In this document: positions 8,572 to 16,300 of the stretch, piece after piece
Layout: each line of letters begins with the position of its first letter
Numbering within the stretch: position 1 is the first letter of the stretch
Assembly (NCBI GenBank): GCA_017307955.1
Contig: JAFKFV010000010.1
Location: forward strand, 1 to 64,000
Reading direction: 5' to 3'
DNA length: 64,000 nt
Origin: Allobosea sp.
GTDB lineage: Bacteria; Pseudomonadota; Alphaproteobacteria; Rhizobiales; Kaistiaceae
The notes under the pieces: model-generated
What the model was told of the DNA's origin: nothing
Seen by the model: the letters and a program-made list of their open reading frames with translations, nothing else
Databases searched by the model: none
Program-made: the position numbers and the translations under genes

Positions 8572-9414
8572 TCAGCGCAGCGCGAGCGCCTGGCGGTAGT
8601 TGCGCATCGCCCAGAAGACGTCACGCAGGCCATCGACGGAGGCGTCGAAGCCGCGCAGCGCATGCATGATCGCCTCGGGATCGCCCTTCAGACGCTTCTG
8701 GCGCGCAAGATGGATGCTGCGCGCCTGCGCGTTCATCTTCGGCCCGTGCTTGGCGAAGAAGAGCTCCATGCCCCGCGCCTGGCGGCTGACATCGTCCGTG
8801 ATGCGGGCGACGCTGTCGCTGCCATAGATGATCTGGCCGAAATGCGGGACGACGGTCACCGGGCCGAACTTCTCGATGAGGCGGACCCAGAGATCGTAGT
8901 CCTGCCAGGAGGGCAGGGCGGTATCGAAGCCGCCGACCGCAAGGACGTTGTCACGGCGCGTGAGAATCTGGTTTCCGATGACGTTGCGCTTCAGCATCAT
9001 CGGCAGCGTTGCGACATCCGGCTTCGGCATCGCCTTGATGCGGCCCGCCTTCCAGAGCAGGTCGCGCGAGGTGACGATTGGCGCACCCTTCGCGACGCCC
9101 TCGAGGAGCTGGGCGAGGCGCTGCGGCAGGAAGATGTCGTCGTCGTCGAGGCCGGTGACAAATTCCGTCTCGGCGGCCTCGATGGCGCGGTTGCGCGCCG
9201 CGCAGGCGCCCTGAGCCGTCTCCTGACGGAAATAGCTGACCCGCGGATCGGCCGCGGCGAGACCGGCGAGCACACGCGGCGTCTCGTCGTCCGAGGCATC
9301 GTCGACGATGATGCAGCGCCAGTCCTGATGCGTCTGCGCCATGACGCTCGCGACCGCCTGCGCAACGAGACGGGCGCGGTTGCGCGTCGGGATATAGACG
9401 GTCACATCAGCCAT
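8572..9414 (-). CDS. glycosyltransferase family 2 (GT-A, inverting)
   Basis: The protein has 280 residues. The N-terminus TVYIPTRNRARLVAQAVASV, then CIIVDDASDDET and the nucleotide/metal motif in TGLDDDDIFLPQRL near residue 95 are the GT2 core (Pfam Glycos_transf_2). There are no membrane spans, so this is a soluble enzyme that adds one sugar at the inner membrane face. I chose the ATG at 9414 because GGAAGGA lies seven bases upstream and the conserved fold starts there; an in-frame extension to 9471 adds only atypical residues. It lies between the beta-helix gene and the GT-B-like gene in the polysaccharide operon. Its sugar specificity is unknown. Confidence 0.88.
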   Translation of the reverse strand: MADVTVYIPTRNRARLVAQAVASVMAQTHQDWRCIIVDDASDDETPRVLAGLAAADPRVSYFRQETAQGACAARNRAIEAAETEFVTGLDDDDIFLPQRLAQLLEGVAKGAPIVTSRDLLWKAGRIKAMPKPDVATLPMMLKRNVIGNQILTRRDNVLAVGGFDTALPSWQDYDLWVRLIEKFGPVTVVPHFGQIIYGSDSVARITDDVSRQARGMELFFAKHGPKMNAQARSIHLARQKRLKGDPEAIMHALRGFDASVDGLRDVFWAMRNYRQALALR

Positions 9415-9473
9415 CGACCCATCCTTCCATTCAAGCCTGAACGATGCACGCCGCGCATGGGCCTGCACCACCC

Positions 9474-10841
9474 TTATGCAAAGAACCGATCCGCCTCGAC
9501 CACGGCGGCAGCTGAAGGCGGGCCGGTCATCGCCGCCGCCGCCTGTTCAGGCGTGACCACGAGCTTCGCCAAGCCATCATCCACCAGCGACTGCAGCGCC
9601 GACCAGCCCGGAATGCCGAGGATCATCGTCTCGCAACCGAGCGCGAGGCCCTCGACGACCGCCGTCGAAAAGACCCCCAGCTGATAGCGATGCGCCGCCT
9701 GGAGTTCCATGGTGCGCGTGCCGCCGCCGCCGATGCTGACCTCGAAACGATCGGGGCCGAGGCCAGACAGCCGCGCCGCTTCCCGGACGGCATCGGCGCT
9801 CTCGTTGGGGTGCAGGCGATAGAGAATGTGAGGCGTTCCGGGCAGGCTCGCCAGCTCGATGGCGAAGCGCGAGAGTTGGCCGGTGACCGCTGGCTGCGAC
9901 AGTACGATGAGGCCGTGGCGATCGCCGGTCCGGTTCGCCGCCGCGGCGATGCGGGCGCGGATATGGGGCGCGCCGAACACCGTGAGCTTCGTGCGCGGAT
10001 CATGGCGCGCGGCAGTGCGCCAATGGTCGCCGAACAGCCAGATCTCGTCGGGGCGGTACTGCACGTCCTGGGAGTCAGGGAAATCGTAGCCGGTGTGCGA
10101 TCGGAACATCAGCCCGTGCTGAAGCTCGACGACATGCGCACCGGCGCGATGCGCGCCCTCGATGATGTCGGGGAAGGAATAGGCCACGACGATGAAGACA
10201 CGGCGCGTCCCCAGCCGGCGAAAGAGCTGCGTGAAAACCCGCGCGCGCGATTCGAAGCGAACGGCATAGGCCGAAAGGAAGCCGAGCAGCGCGACATCGA
10301 CGCCGAATTCGTCCCGGACGGCTGCCTCGGCCGCAGCCATCGCCTTGCGTTCGGCTTCGGTCGGCCGCAGATCGAGCCGCCGCGCGACCAGCTTCGCAAG
10401 GATGGCGACCGCGTCGATGCTGTAGCGGCCCGGCCCTTCGGCGGGATTGCCGCGCGCCTCGATCTGGATCAGCCGTTCCTGCCCGCCCAGCGACGAGGCG
10501 ACCGCGTTCGAGATGGGATCGCCCTCGGTGCCATGGCGGCGCTCCCAGCGGAAGATCACGGTGTCCGCGCGGCCCGCGAGGAACGGGTTGCGCAGAGCGA
10601 GGTTCTTCAGCAGCCGGGCGCGGCCGCCGCCATAGGCGAGGTCGATATTGTGGAAGTCCGTCGTCGTCGCGGTGGCGGTCAGCACCTTGCGGAAGATCTC
10701 GCTGCGGGCGGCGGACCAGACATGGACGCCTCCGATGGTCAGCCGGTGCGCCGCGATGCGCGTTTCGAGGCCGACAAACCGCTCATAGACCTCAAGCATG
10801 CGATCCGTGCCGGCATGGGACGTCTCGATGATCTCAGCCAT
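9474..10841 (-). CDS. GT-B-like capsule protein, candidate nonulosonic-acid transferase
   Basis: This 455-residue soluble protein belongs to no family I can name with certainty. The second half has GT-B-like features: VVELQHGLMF near residue 240, DEIWLFGDHWR, the pair HILYRLHPNES near residue 325, and GVFSTAVVEGLALG near residue 385. QHG, an HP motif and a Ser/Thr-rich segment before a Glu recall bacterial sialyl/polysialyltransferases and CDP-glycerol-type transferases. With NeuB- and NeuA-like genes in the same operon and no other sialyltransferase visible, I infer it may transfer the CMP-activated nonulosonate. It overlaps the flippase gene by eight bases (ATGGCTGA). The alternative is a different GT-B or a non-catalytic capsule protein. 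Confidence 0.5.
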   Translation of the reverse strand: MAEIIETSHAGTDRMLEVYERFVGLETRIAAHRLTIGGVHVWSAARSEIFRKVLTATATTTDFHNIDLAYGGGRARLLKNLALRNPFLAGRADTVIFRWERRHGTEGDPISNAVASSLGGQERLIQIEARGNPAEGPGRYSIDAVAILAKLVARRLDLRPTEAERKAMAAAEAAVRDEFGVDVALLGFLSAYAVRFESRARVFTQLFRRLGTRRVFIVVAYSFPDIIEGAHRAGAHVVELQHGLMFRSHTGYDFPDSQDVQYRPDEIWLFGDHWRTAARHDPRTKLTVFGAPHIRARIAAAANRTGDRHGLIVLSQPAVTGQLSRFAIELASLPGTPHILYRLHPNESADAVREAARLSGLGPDRFEVSIGGGGTRTMELQAAHRYQLGVFSTAVVEGLALGCETMILGIPGWSALQSLVDDGLAKLVVTPEQAAAAMTGPPSAAAVVEADRFFA

Positions 10842-12147
10842 GGGTTTGAGCGACCGCGTTGGAGGAGACGGAGGGAGATGGGCCGATCGCCGTCAGCTTC
10901 AGTGCATAATGGACGGCCACCCCCAGCAGGCCGGCACGCGCCGAGACGATGCCGAGGCTCACGCCGATCGAGCCGAAGACGTAAATGCCGCCAAGCGACA
11001 CGGCCGCGAACACGGCGGCCAAGATGAACCCCGTTGTCGCCAGGACTTTCGTCGCCCGATAGTAGAATAGCGGATAGGAGAAGATAAAATAGATCGACTG
11101 GAAGATCGATGCGATGCTGAGCAGGAAGAAATACTGCTTGAAATCGTGGAACTTCGGGTCGATGTGGCTCGGCGCGAAGACCGCGACGACAACGACATAG
11201 GCGATCGACATGACGAGGATCAGGCCGACGATGGCGACCGCGATCTTGCCGAGGCGCCGACGCTGCGCCTCGGTCTTGGCGGCGGCGATCATCTTGAGAC
11301 CCTGCGGCTGAACCGCGCCGTGGATGGACTGGCCGATGAACATGATTCCGGATGCAAGCTGCGATCCGACCGCATAGACGCCGACGACCGAGTCCGAGAA
11401 GAAGATGTTGAGCAGGAAGCGGTCGGCCACCGCCATTGCCATGTTGAGCAGGCTGTGCGGCAGGGTCGCGCCGCCGAGTTGCGCGGCATCCTTGATATGC
11501 TTGACGGAAGGACGGCCGATCTCGCGCCGTACCGCCATGTAGAGAATGCCGGCGACGCCCGAGACGGCGAAGGAGAGGACGATCGCCGAGACGCGGCCCT
11601 GCCAGCCTTCGTTCATCGAGACAACGAACAGCAGCGTCAGGCCGACATTGAGCGCCGCGGTGCCGATCTGCACGAAGGAAAAGCTCACGGCCTGCATCCG
11701 CGCCTGCAAGACGATGAGATAGAGCTGGTTCAGCGACATGAAGCCGCCGGTCGCGATCGCGAGCGTGAACCACAGCACCGACAGTCCCGCGATCGGGCCG
11801 GCCAGGGCATCGACGCCCCATCCGAGGAAGGTCGTCGCCGCGAACACCGCCACGATGATGACCAAAGCCGAGGCGACATAGTCGCGCCGCTCATGTTCGG
11901 GACCCACCGTCATGCTGCGCATCACGGTCGAGCCCATGCCAAAATAGATGAACACGTTGGCGAGGGTCGAGACCGCCTGGAACAGCGCGACCGTGCCGTA
12001 GTCGGCCGGCGTCAGGCGCGCGGTGAGGACCGGCAGCAGAAGAAGCGGAACGATCGCGTTGAGCGCCGAGGTTCCGAAATAGACGGCGGCAGCCTTGCCG
12101 GACCGCAGCGCCCCGGCCGGGACCCGGGAGGCAAGGCGGCGGATCAA
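10834..12147 (-). CDS. Wzx-like polysaccharide flippase
   Basis: The 437-residue integral membrane protein has about twelve to fourteen hydrophobic segments. Its N-terminus is characteristic of the polysaccharide biosynthesis (MVF/MATE-like) family: YFGTSALNAIVPLLLLPVL, then LTPADYGTVALFQAVSTL. It would move undecaprenyl-diphosphate-linked repeat units to the periplasm for the Wzy-like polymerase encoded at 548-1966. The start is TTG at 12147, with AAGGAAAG about seven bases upstream. The TTG overlaps the TGA of the preceding acetyltransferase gene (TTGA), so translation is probably coupled. Family assignment is firm; the substrate is inferred from context. Confidence 0.88.
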   Translation of the reverse strand: MIRRLASRVPAGALRSGKAAAVYFGTSALNAIVPLLLLPVLTARLTPADYGTVALFQAVSTLANVFIYFGMGSTVMRSMTVGPEHERRDYVASALVIIVAVFAATTFLGWGVDALAGPIAGLSVLWFTLAIATGGFMSLNQLYLIVLQARMQAVSFSFVQIGTAALNVGLTLLFVVSMNEGWQGRVSAIVLSFAVSGVAGILYMAVRREIGRPSVKHIKDAAQLGGATLPHSLLNMAMAVADRFLLNIFFSDSVVGVYAVGSQLASGIMFIGQSIHGAVQPQGLKMIAAAKTEAQRRRLGKIAVAIVGLILVMSIAYVVVVAVFAPSHIDPKFHDFKQYFFLLSIASIFQSIYFIFSYPLFYYRATKVLATTGFILAAVFAAVSLGGIYVFGSIGVSLGIVSARAGLLGVAVHYALKLTAIGPSPSVSSNAVAQTHG

Positions 12148-12680
12148 TGGAACTTTCCTTCGCTCTTCAGCTGCTCGAAATGCGCAGCGTCGCGGGTGCG
12201 GAACACGCGCGCGGGATGGCCGCCGGCAATAGCGAGCGGCGGCACATCCGAGACGACCACAGACCCGGCCTGGATGATCGCTCCCTCGCCGATCGTGACG
12301 CCCCCGAGAACGATGCAGCGGTCGCCGAGCCAGACGAAGTCGCCGATCGTCACATCCTTGTCGATGTCCTCGCCCTTCGGGCCATAGGGGATGCGGCTGC
12401 CGCCGTCGTAGTTGTGGAAAGACGAGATCACCAGACAGTCACGTCCGGAATGGAACCACGAACCGATCCGGACGGTGCCGCCGCCTGTGATCACCATGCC
12501 GTTGAAATTCGCCGACCGCCCGATATGCGTCTTCGGCGTGACGATCGTGCGGCTGTTGGCGCGCAGGTCCGGCCCGCAGCTGGCGGCGGTCCGGCTGACC
12601 CGTTTCGTCCAGTAGCGGCGGCGGGCGTTGGTGGTGGCCAGACGCAACCTGCCGAGCACAGTCTTGACGAGCGCGCGCAT
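12144..12680 (-). CDS. hexapeptide-repeat O-acetyltransferase
   Basis: A 178-residue protein. Its left-handed beta-helix begins near residue 50 (TPKTHIGRSANFNGMVITG). It shows the acceptor-side His in SSFHNYDGG, repeats of the I-G-[ED]-X4-[VI] type (VTIGDFVWLGDRCIVLGG, VTIGEGAIIQAGSVV) and the closing AIAGGHPARVFRTRD shared by CAT/NodL-type xenobiotic and sugar acetyltransferases. It is cytoplasmic and uses acetyl-CoA. It lies between the NeuA-like gene and the flippase, so a repeat-unit sugar or the nonulosonate itself is the likely acceptor. It is the second acetyltransferase of this fold in the operon. Its exact acceptor is unknown. Confidence 0.85.
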   Translation of the reverse strand: MRALVKTVLGRLRLATTNARRRYWTKRVSRTAASCGPDLRANSRTIVTPKTHIGRSANFNGMVITGGGTVRIGSWFHSGRDCLVISSFHNYDGGSRIPYGPKGEDIDKDVTIGDFVWLGDRCIVLGGVTIGEGAIIQAGSVVVSDVPPLAIAGGHPARVFRTRDAAHFEQLKSEGKFH

Positions 12681-12739
12681 GCGAGCCTTTCCGAAACCGA
12701 TCCGTTACCTGCCGCACGCCCAGCGAGGGCCGCTCCGCC

Positions 12740-13513
12740 TTACGCGGCGGCCGCGGCCGTCGCCGAGACAGCCCGGCGCACCGCCTCGGGCATGACGTCG
12801 TCGAATGCCAGTTCGGCGAGCTGGAAGTCACGGAGATCGTCAATGTCGATCGCCGTCTTGATGTCGATCCTGATGCCGGCGATGTTGTCGCCCGTCATCG
12901 AATTGCCGAGGATCGTCTCCGAACGGATCACGTCCAGCTGGCCGGTGTGCCAGTAGACGACCGGCAGCTTCTGGCGCGGCATGTTGAACGGCTCGGCGAC
13001 GCCCTCAAGGGTCATCAGCGGCGCCAGGCGGAGATCGGCGTCGGCCGTCCACATCTTGTAGGGCGTATGCGGAGCCGGCGTGATCGACCGCACGCAGGTG
13101 ATCGTGGGATCGGCCTGCATGCGCGCGACGGAGTCGTCGATCCAGAGCGGATCCCGGAAGGGCGTCGTCGGCCGGAGCTGGACGACATGTTCCGGCACCG
13201 TACCCTCGTTCTCCTCGAGCCAGCGCAGGAAATGGCCGAAGACGTCGAGATCCGTTGCGAAGTCGCCGGCGAACTCGGCCGGTCTCATGAACGGCACCTC
13301 GGCCCCATAGGCCCGCGCCACGTCGGCAATCTCCGGCGAATCCGTCGAGCAGAAGACGCGGCCGACCGAGGGCGCCGCCTTCGCCACCGCGATCGCCCAG
13401 GCGATCAGCGGGTGGCCGGCGAGCGGACGGATGTTCTTTCCCGGCAGCCCCTTGGAGCCGCCGCGGGCCGGAACGAGCGCGACGACCTCGCGCGACATCG
13501 ACCGCTCAGCCAT
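12740..13513 (-). CDS. neuA: acylneuraminate cytidylyltransferase (CMP-nonulosonate synthetase)
   Basis: The 257-residue protein opens with the CTP-binding signature ALVPARGGSKGLPGKNIRPL, followed by CSTDSPEIADVARAYGAEVP and LRPTTPFRD, as in CMP-Neu5Ac, CMP-legionaminate and CMP-pseudaminate synthetases. It joins CTP to the nonulosonic acid made by the upstream NeuB fusion and releases diphosphate. The ATG at 13513 overlaps the neuB stop by eight bases (ATGGCTGA) and follows GGAAG; a second in-frame ATG at 13498 is possible. The long open extension upstream lies inside neuB and is not credible. Whether the sugar is neuraminic, legionaminic or pseudaminic cannot be settled here. Confidence 0.87.
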   Translation of the reverse strand: MAERSMSREVVALVPARGGSKGLPGKNIRPLAGHPLIAWAIAVAKAAPSVGRVFCSTDSPEIADVARAYGAEVPFMRPAEFAGDFATDLDVFGHFLRWLEENEGTVPEHVVQLRPTTPFRDPLWIDDSVARMQADPTITCVRSITPAPHTPYKMWTADADLRLAPLMTLEGVAEPFNMPRQKLPVVYWHTGQLDVIRSETILGNSMTGDNIAGIRIDIKTAIDIDDLRDFQLAELAFDDVMPEAVRRAVSATAAAAA

Positions 13514-15797
13514 AACGGACTTCCGACAGGCGCGCCTTGCCCCGGCTGCCGCCGAACCAGCGCTCGAGCTTGTCGAGGGCGAACCAGAAGCCGGCGCCGG
13601 AGTCCTTGTGACCCTGCCAGATTTCCGGGACGAAGCTCGCATCCGGGCAGGCGCGGTTGAGGACATCCGCGATCACGGCGAAATCCATCGTGCCGTCGCC
13701 GATCTGCAGTCCCTCGCCGTCGACGCCCTTGGCGTCCACGATGTGGAGATGCGCGGTGTAGGGCCCGACCTTCTCGCAGAACTCCTTCATCGACCAGCCG
13801 AAATTGTTGCAGGCGAGCTGGGAGTGGGAGACGTCGAAGCAGATGCGCATCCCCATCTCCTTGCAGAACGCCACGATCTCGTCGGGGTCCATGAAGAGGT
13901 TGTGGTAGCTCTGACCGCCAAAATGCCAGGGGAAGGGCGGCATGGTCTGCGGGATGATCTCCACGCCCTCGCGGTCGAGCCGCGAGAGGCTGTCCTTGAT
14001 GCGGTCGTAGAGAGCCTTGCGGGCGGCGGCGGGGAGGGCGCGCGACGTGCTGAAGCCGCCCATGTTCGTGATGATCAGCGGCGGCTGACCGGGGCGGTGC
14101 CACTGGCGCAGCGTGCGGGTCAGATCGATGACGCGCTGCAGCTCGGCGATCGAGTGGGTGCGGTACTCCTCGTCTTCGGCGGCGAGGTCGAGAATGTGGT
14201 CGCCCGCGAACAGCTCCGGCGCATGGACGACGAAGGAAACGTCGTCGACACCTTTGAACCAGTCGCCGAGATTGGCCTCCATGTCCTTGTAGGACAGGTG
14301 ATATTCGAGCAGGTCGAGATTGGTCGCGGCCAGCATCGCGGCGCGGTCGTGCCAGCGAACTGGGATGCCCCAGGGCCGCGGGAAATGGAACGGCCGGGCA
14401 GCGACGCCGCTCTCCACGACATCGGCCGCGAAGATCGGGCTGCCGGCCGTGATCTTGCGCCGCGCCGGCTGGCCGACGACCTCGCCGCGGCGGTTCGGCT
14501 GCAGGCCCTGGCCGGGGCTCTTCACCACGAGCATGTCGTCGGTGATGAGCTGCCCCTGCTCGATGTCGACGGCGGCATGCAGGCTCTTGGCGAGCACTTC
14601 GCGGTTGATGAGCTCGCCCTGCGTGAGCTCGCGCTCCTTGGCCGTGCCCATCGCTTCCTCGACGGCGCGGATCGCGACAACCATCTCGGTGAACTCTTCG
14701 GGAAGCAGTGAAACCTTGTGGTCGTTGCCTTCCATCGAGCGGTCAACGGTGAAGTGCTTCTCGATCACGCAGGCGCCGCGGGCGACGGCGGCCACCGGCA
14801 CGGCCCAGCCGCGCTCATGGCCCGAATAGCCGACCGGACAATCCCCCAGAACCGCAAGGCGGTCCATGTAGAGGAGATTGATGTCCTTGTAGGGCGCCGG
14901 ATAGGTCGAGTTGCAGTGGAGCAGGCAGAAGGACGCGCCATTCGCCTTCAGGAGCGCGACGCTCTCCTTGATCTCGGCCTCGGTCGCCATGCCCGTCGAG
15001 CAGAACAGCGGCTTGCCGGTCTCGGCCAGCGCCAGAAGCAGTTCGTGATTGGTCAGGTCGGCCGAGGCGAGCTTGTAGCCCGAGATGCCGTATTCCTCGA
15101 GCGCCTTGAGGCTGCTCAGATCCCACGGCGTGCAGAGCGGCTCCATGCCCTTCGACCGGACATAGTCGAACAGGATGTAGAGGTTTTCCTTCGACAGATT
15201 GAAGCGCGCGAGAAGATCCAGCGTGTACTGCGCGCCGAGGTCCTTCGACGCATCTTCCGGAGCGCCGGTGCCCTGGTAGAGGGAGGACATGTCGCGCATC
15301 TGGAACTTGGCGCAATCGGCTCCCGCCTCCGCGGCGAGGTCGATCAGCCGGTGGGCGAGGTCCATGTCGCCGTTATGGTTGTTGCCGATCTCGGCGATGA
15401 CGAAGGACGGATGCCCCGGTCCGATCAGGCGGCCCCCGACGGAGAAGGTCTCCATCTTCGGGAAGGCGATGCCGACCACGCGGCCATATTCGTCGACGAG
15501 AGGAACAGACCGGATCCGGTCCGAGAACATCTCGTTGATCGTGGCGACCGGCGTATCGTCCCGCGCACTGACGAAGTTCGGATTGGCGATGTCGCCAACC
15601 GGCAGCGACAGGTCGATCTCGGGCGTACCCGCCAGCCAGCGGCGAATGTCGCCATCGGTCACGACGCCAAGCAGAAGGCCCTGCTCGGAAACTGAGAGTA
15701 CAAATCCGGATTTGTTCGCGCTGATCTTCGTGAGCGCGGAAAGGATCGAATCCTCCGCGAACACGACGAACCGCATGACGTTACGTTCGATCATCAT
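13506..15797 (-). CDS. neuB: four-module fusion: CBS pair, NeuB synthase, SAF domain, xylose-isomerase-like TIM barrel
   Basis: This 763-residue protein is about twice the usual NeuB length. Residues 1-115 form two CBS repeats (GVVTDGDIRRWL, then SVPLVDEYGRVVGIAF). Residues 125-375 are the sialic-acid synthase barrel (FVIAEIGNNHNGDMDLAHRL, KFQMRD, KLASADLTN, HCNSTYP, VIEKHFTVDRSMEGNDHKVS). Residues 400-460 are a SAF/antifreeze-like lid. Residues 475-760 are an AP-endonuclease/xylose-isomerase-like barrel (FDVSHS, HLHIVDAKG, PEIWQGH as metal-ligand candidates). The core condenses phosphoenolpyruvate with an N-acyl-hexosamine. The extra barrel may make or modify the sugar, and CBS may sense nucleotides; both are inference. 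The ATG at 15797 is preferred; a TTG at 15806 has poorly spaced AGGA. It is the first gene of the operon. Confidence 0.88.
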   Translation of the reverse strand: MMIERNVMRFVVFAEDSILSALTKISANKSGFVLSVSEQGLLLGVVTDGDIRRWLAGTPEIDLSLPVGDIANPNFVSARDDTPVATINEMFSDRIRSVPLVDEYGRVVGIAFPKMETFSVGGRLIGPGHPSFVIAEIGNNHNGDMDLAHRLIDLAAEAGADCAKFQMRDMSSLYQGTGAPEDASKDLGAQYTLDLLARFNLSKENLYILFDYVRSKGMEPLCTPWDLSSLKALEEYGISGYKLASADLTNHELLLALAETGKPLFCSTGMATEAEIKESVALLKANGASFCLLHCNSTYPAPYKDINLLYMDRLAVLGDCPVGYSGHERGWAVPVAAVARGACVIEKHFTVDRSMEGNDHKVSLLPEEFTEMVVAIRAVEEAMGTAKERELTQGELINREVLAKSLHAAVDIEQGQLITDDMLVVKSPGQGLQPNRRGEVVGQPARRKITAGSPIFAADVVESGVAARPFHFPRPWGIPVRWHDRAAMLAATNLDLLEYHLSYKDMEANLGDWFKGVDDVSFVVHAPELFAGDHILDLAAEDEEYRTHSIAELQRVIDLTRTLRQWHRPGQPPLIITNMGGFSTSRALPAAARKALYDRIKDSLSRLDREGVEIIPQTMPPFPWHFGGQSYHNLFMDPDEIVAFCKEMGMRICFDVSHSQLACNNFGWSMKEFCEKVGPYTAHLHIVDAKGVDGEGLQIGDGTMDFAVIADVLNRACPDASFVPEIWQGHKDSGAGFWFALDKLERWFGGSRGKARLSEVRYG

Positions 15798-15845
15798 CGG
15801 GGCCAAATCCTGATTTCAGACGTCGGGGGCCGTTTGGTGCGATGC

Positions 15846-15873
15846 ATCATAAATTAGTTCTGCGATCCATCAA
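15846..15873 (-). promoter_or_regulatory. sigma-70-like promoter of the polysaccharide operon
   Basis: On the minus strand TTGATG (15873-15868) is followed by 16 bases and then TATGAT (15851-15846), close to the consensus boxes. Transcription would start near 15,839 and give a leader of about 40 bases before the neuB ATG at 15797. This is also the locally AT-richest part of an otherwise GC-rich gap, and no other convincing promoter lies inside the operon. Confidence 0.5.
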
Positions 15874-15875
15874 GC

Positions 15876-15888
15876 ACTTGTAGCAAGT
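15876..15888. promoter_or_regulatory. inverted repeat next to the operon promoter
   Basis: ACTTG-TAG-CAAGT is a perfect 5-base inverted repeat placed two bases upstream of the -35 box of the promoter at 15846-15873. The placement suits an activator site, but the repeat is short and could be chance. Confidence 0.25.
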
Positions 15889-16284
15889 CGCATTTCTCGC
15901 ACGAACAGATACTGATCTGGTTCGGCCAGGTGCAGGCGACCTTGCGTCGTCAGGGCGTTCACGGCGCGAAACTGACACGCCATACCGCAATGCACAAGAC
16001 GTTGGGCAAAGCAAAAAGCGAAGCGTTGCGCGCCGAACACGCGGGTGGGGATCCCGCGACGGAGCGGCAGAACTACAACGGAAGTCCGGTCAGGGCCACA
16101 ATCGCACGGTTGCGCGGGGCAGCGGCCTCGCCGTCCGATGCAGAGGTGCGGAGCCCTCAACGGGCGTTGCCATCACCGTCACGGCCTTCATCCCAGGTCA
16201 TTTCCTCAGGCCCCGGGCGAGCGTGAAGACCAAGGTGCCGTCATTCTGCGCAAAGCTCGCCCGAGCAGCGAGCGATATCCGTCC
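15889..16284. other. gene-free stretch between the polysaccharide operon and the helicase gene
   Basis: About 400 bases hold no convincing gene. Short open frames exist on both strands (for example 15870-16160 minus and 15930-16226 plus), but they lack ribosome sites, recognisable motifs and normal composition (Arg/Cys-rich, low complexity). I see no tRNA, structured RNA or long repeat here. Confidence 0.5.
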
Positions 16285-16300
16285 TGTGACCGAGGTCACA
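16285..16300. promoter_or_regulatory. CRP/FNR-type palindrome over the helicase stop codon
   Basis: TGTGACCGAGGTCACA is a perfect inverted repeat with 7-base arms and fits the TGTGA-N6-TCACA consensus of CRP-family regulators. It spans the TGA of the helicase gene, some 500 bases from the neuB start. It could be a real operator placed far upstream of the neuB promoter, the stem of a weak terminator, or a coincidence of coding sequence. Confidence 0.3.

Noticed and set aside
15870..16160. Short minus-strand frame in the gap after the helicase gene
   Set aside because: It overlaps the predicted promoter, is rich in Cys/Arg without pattern and has no ribosome site.
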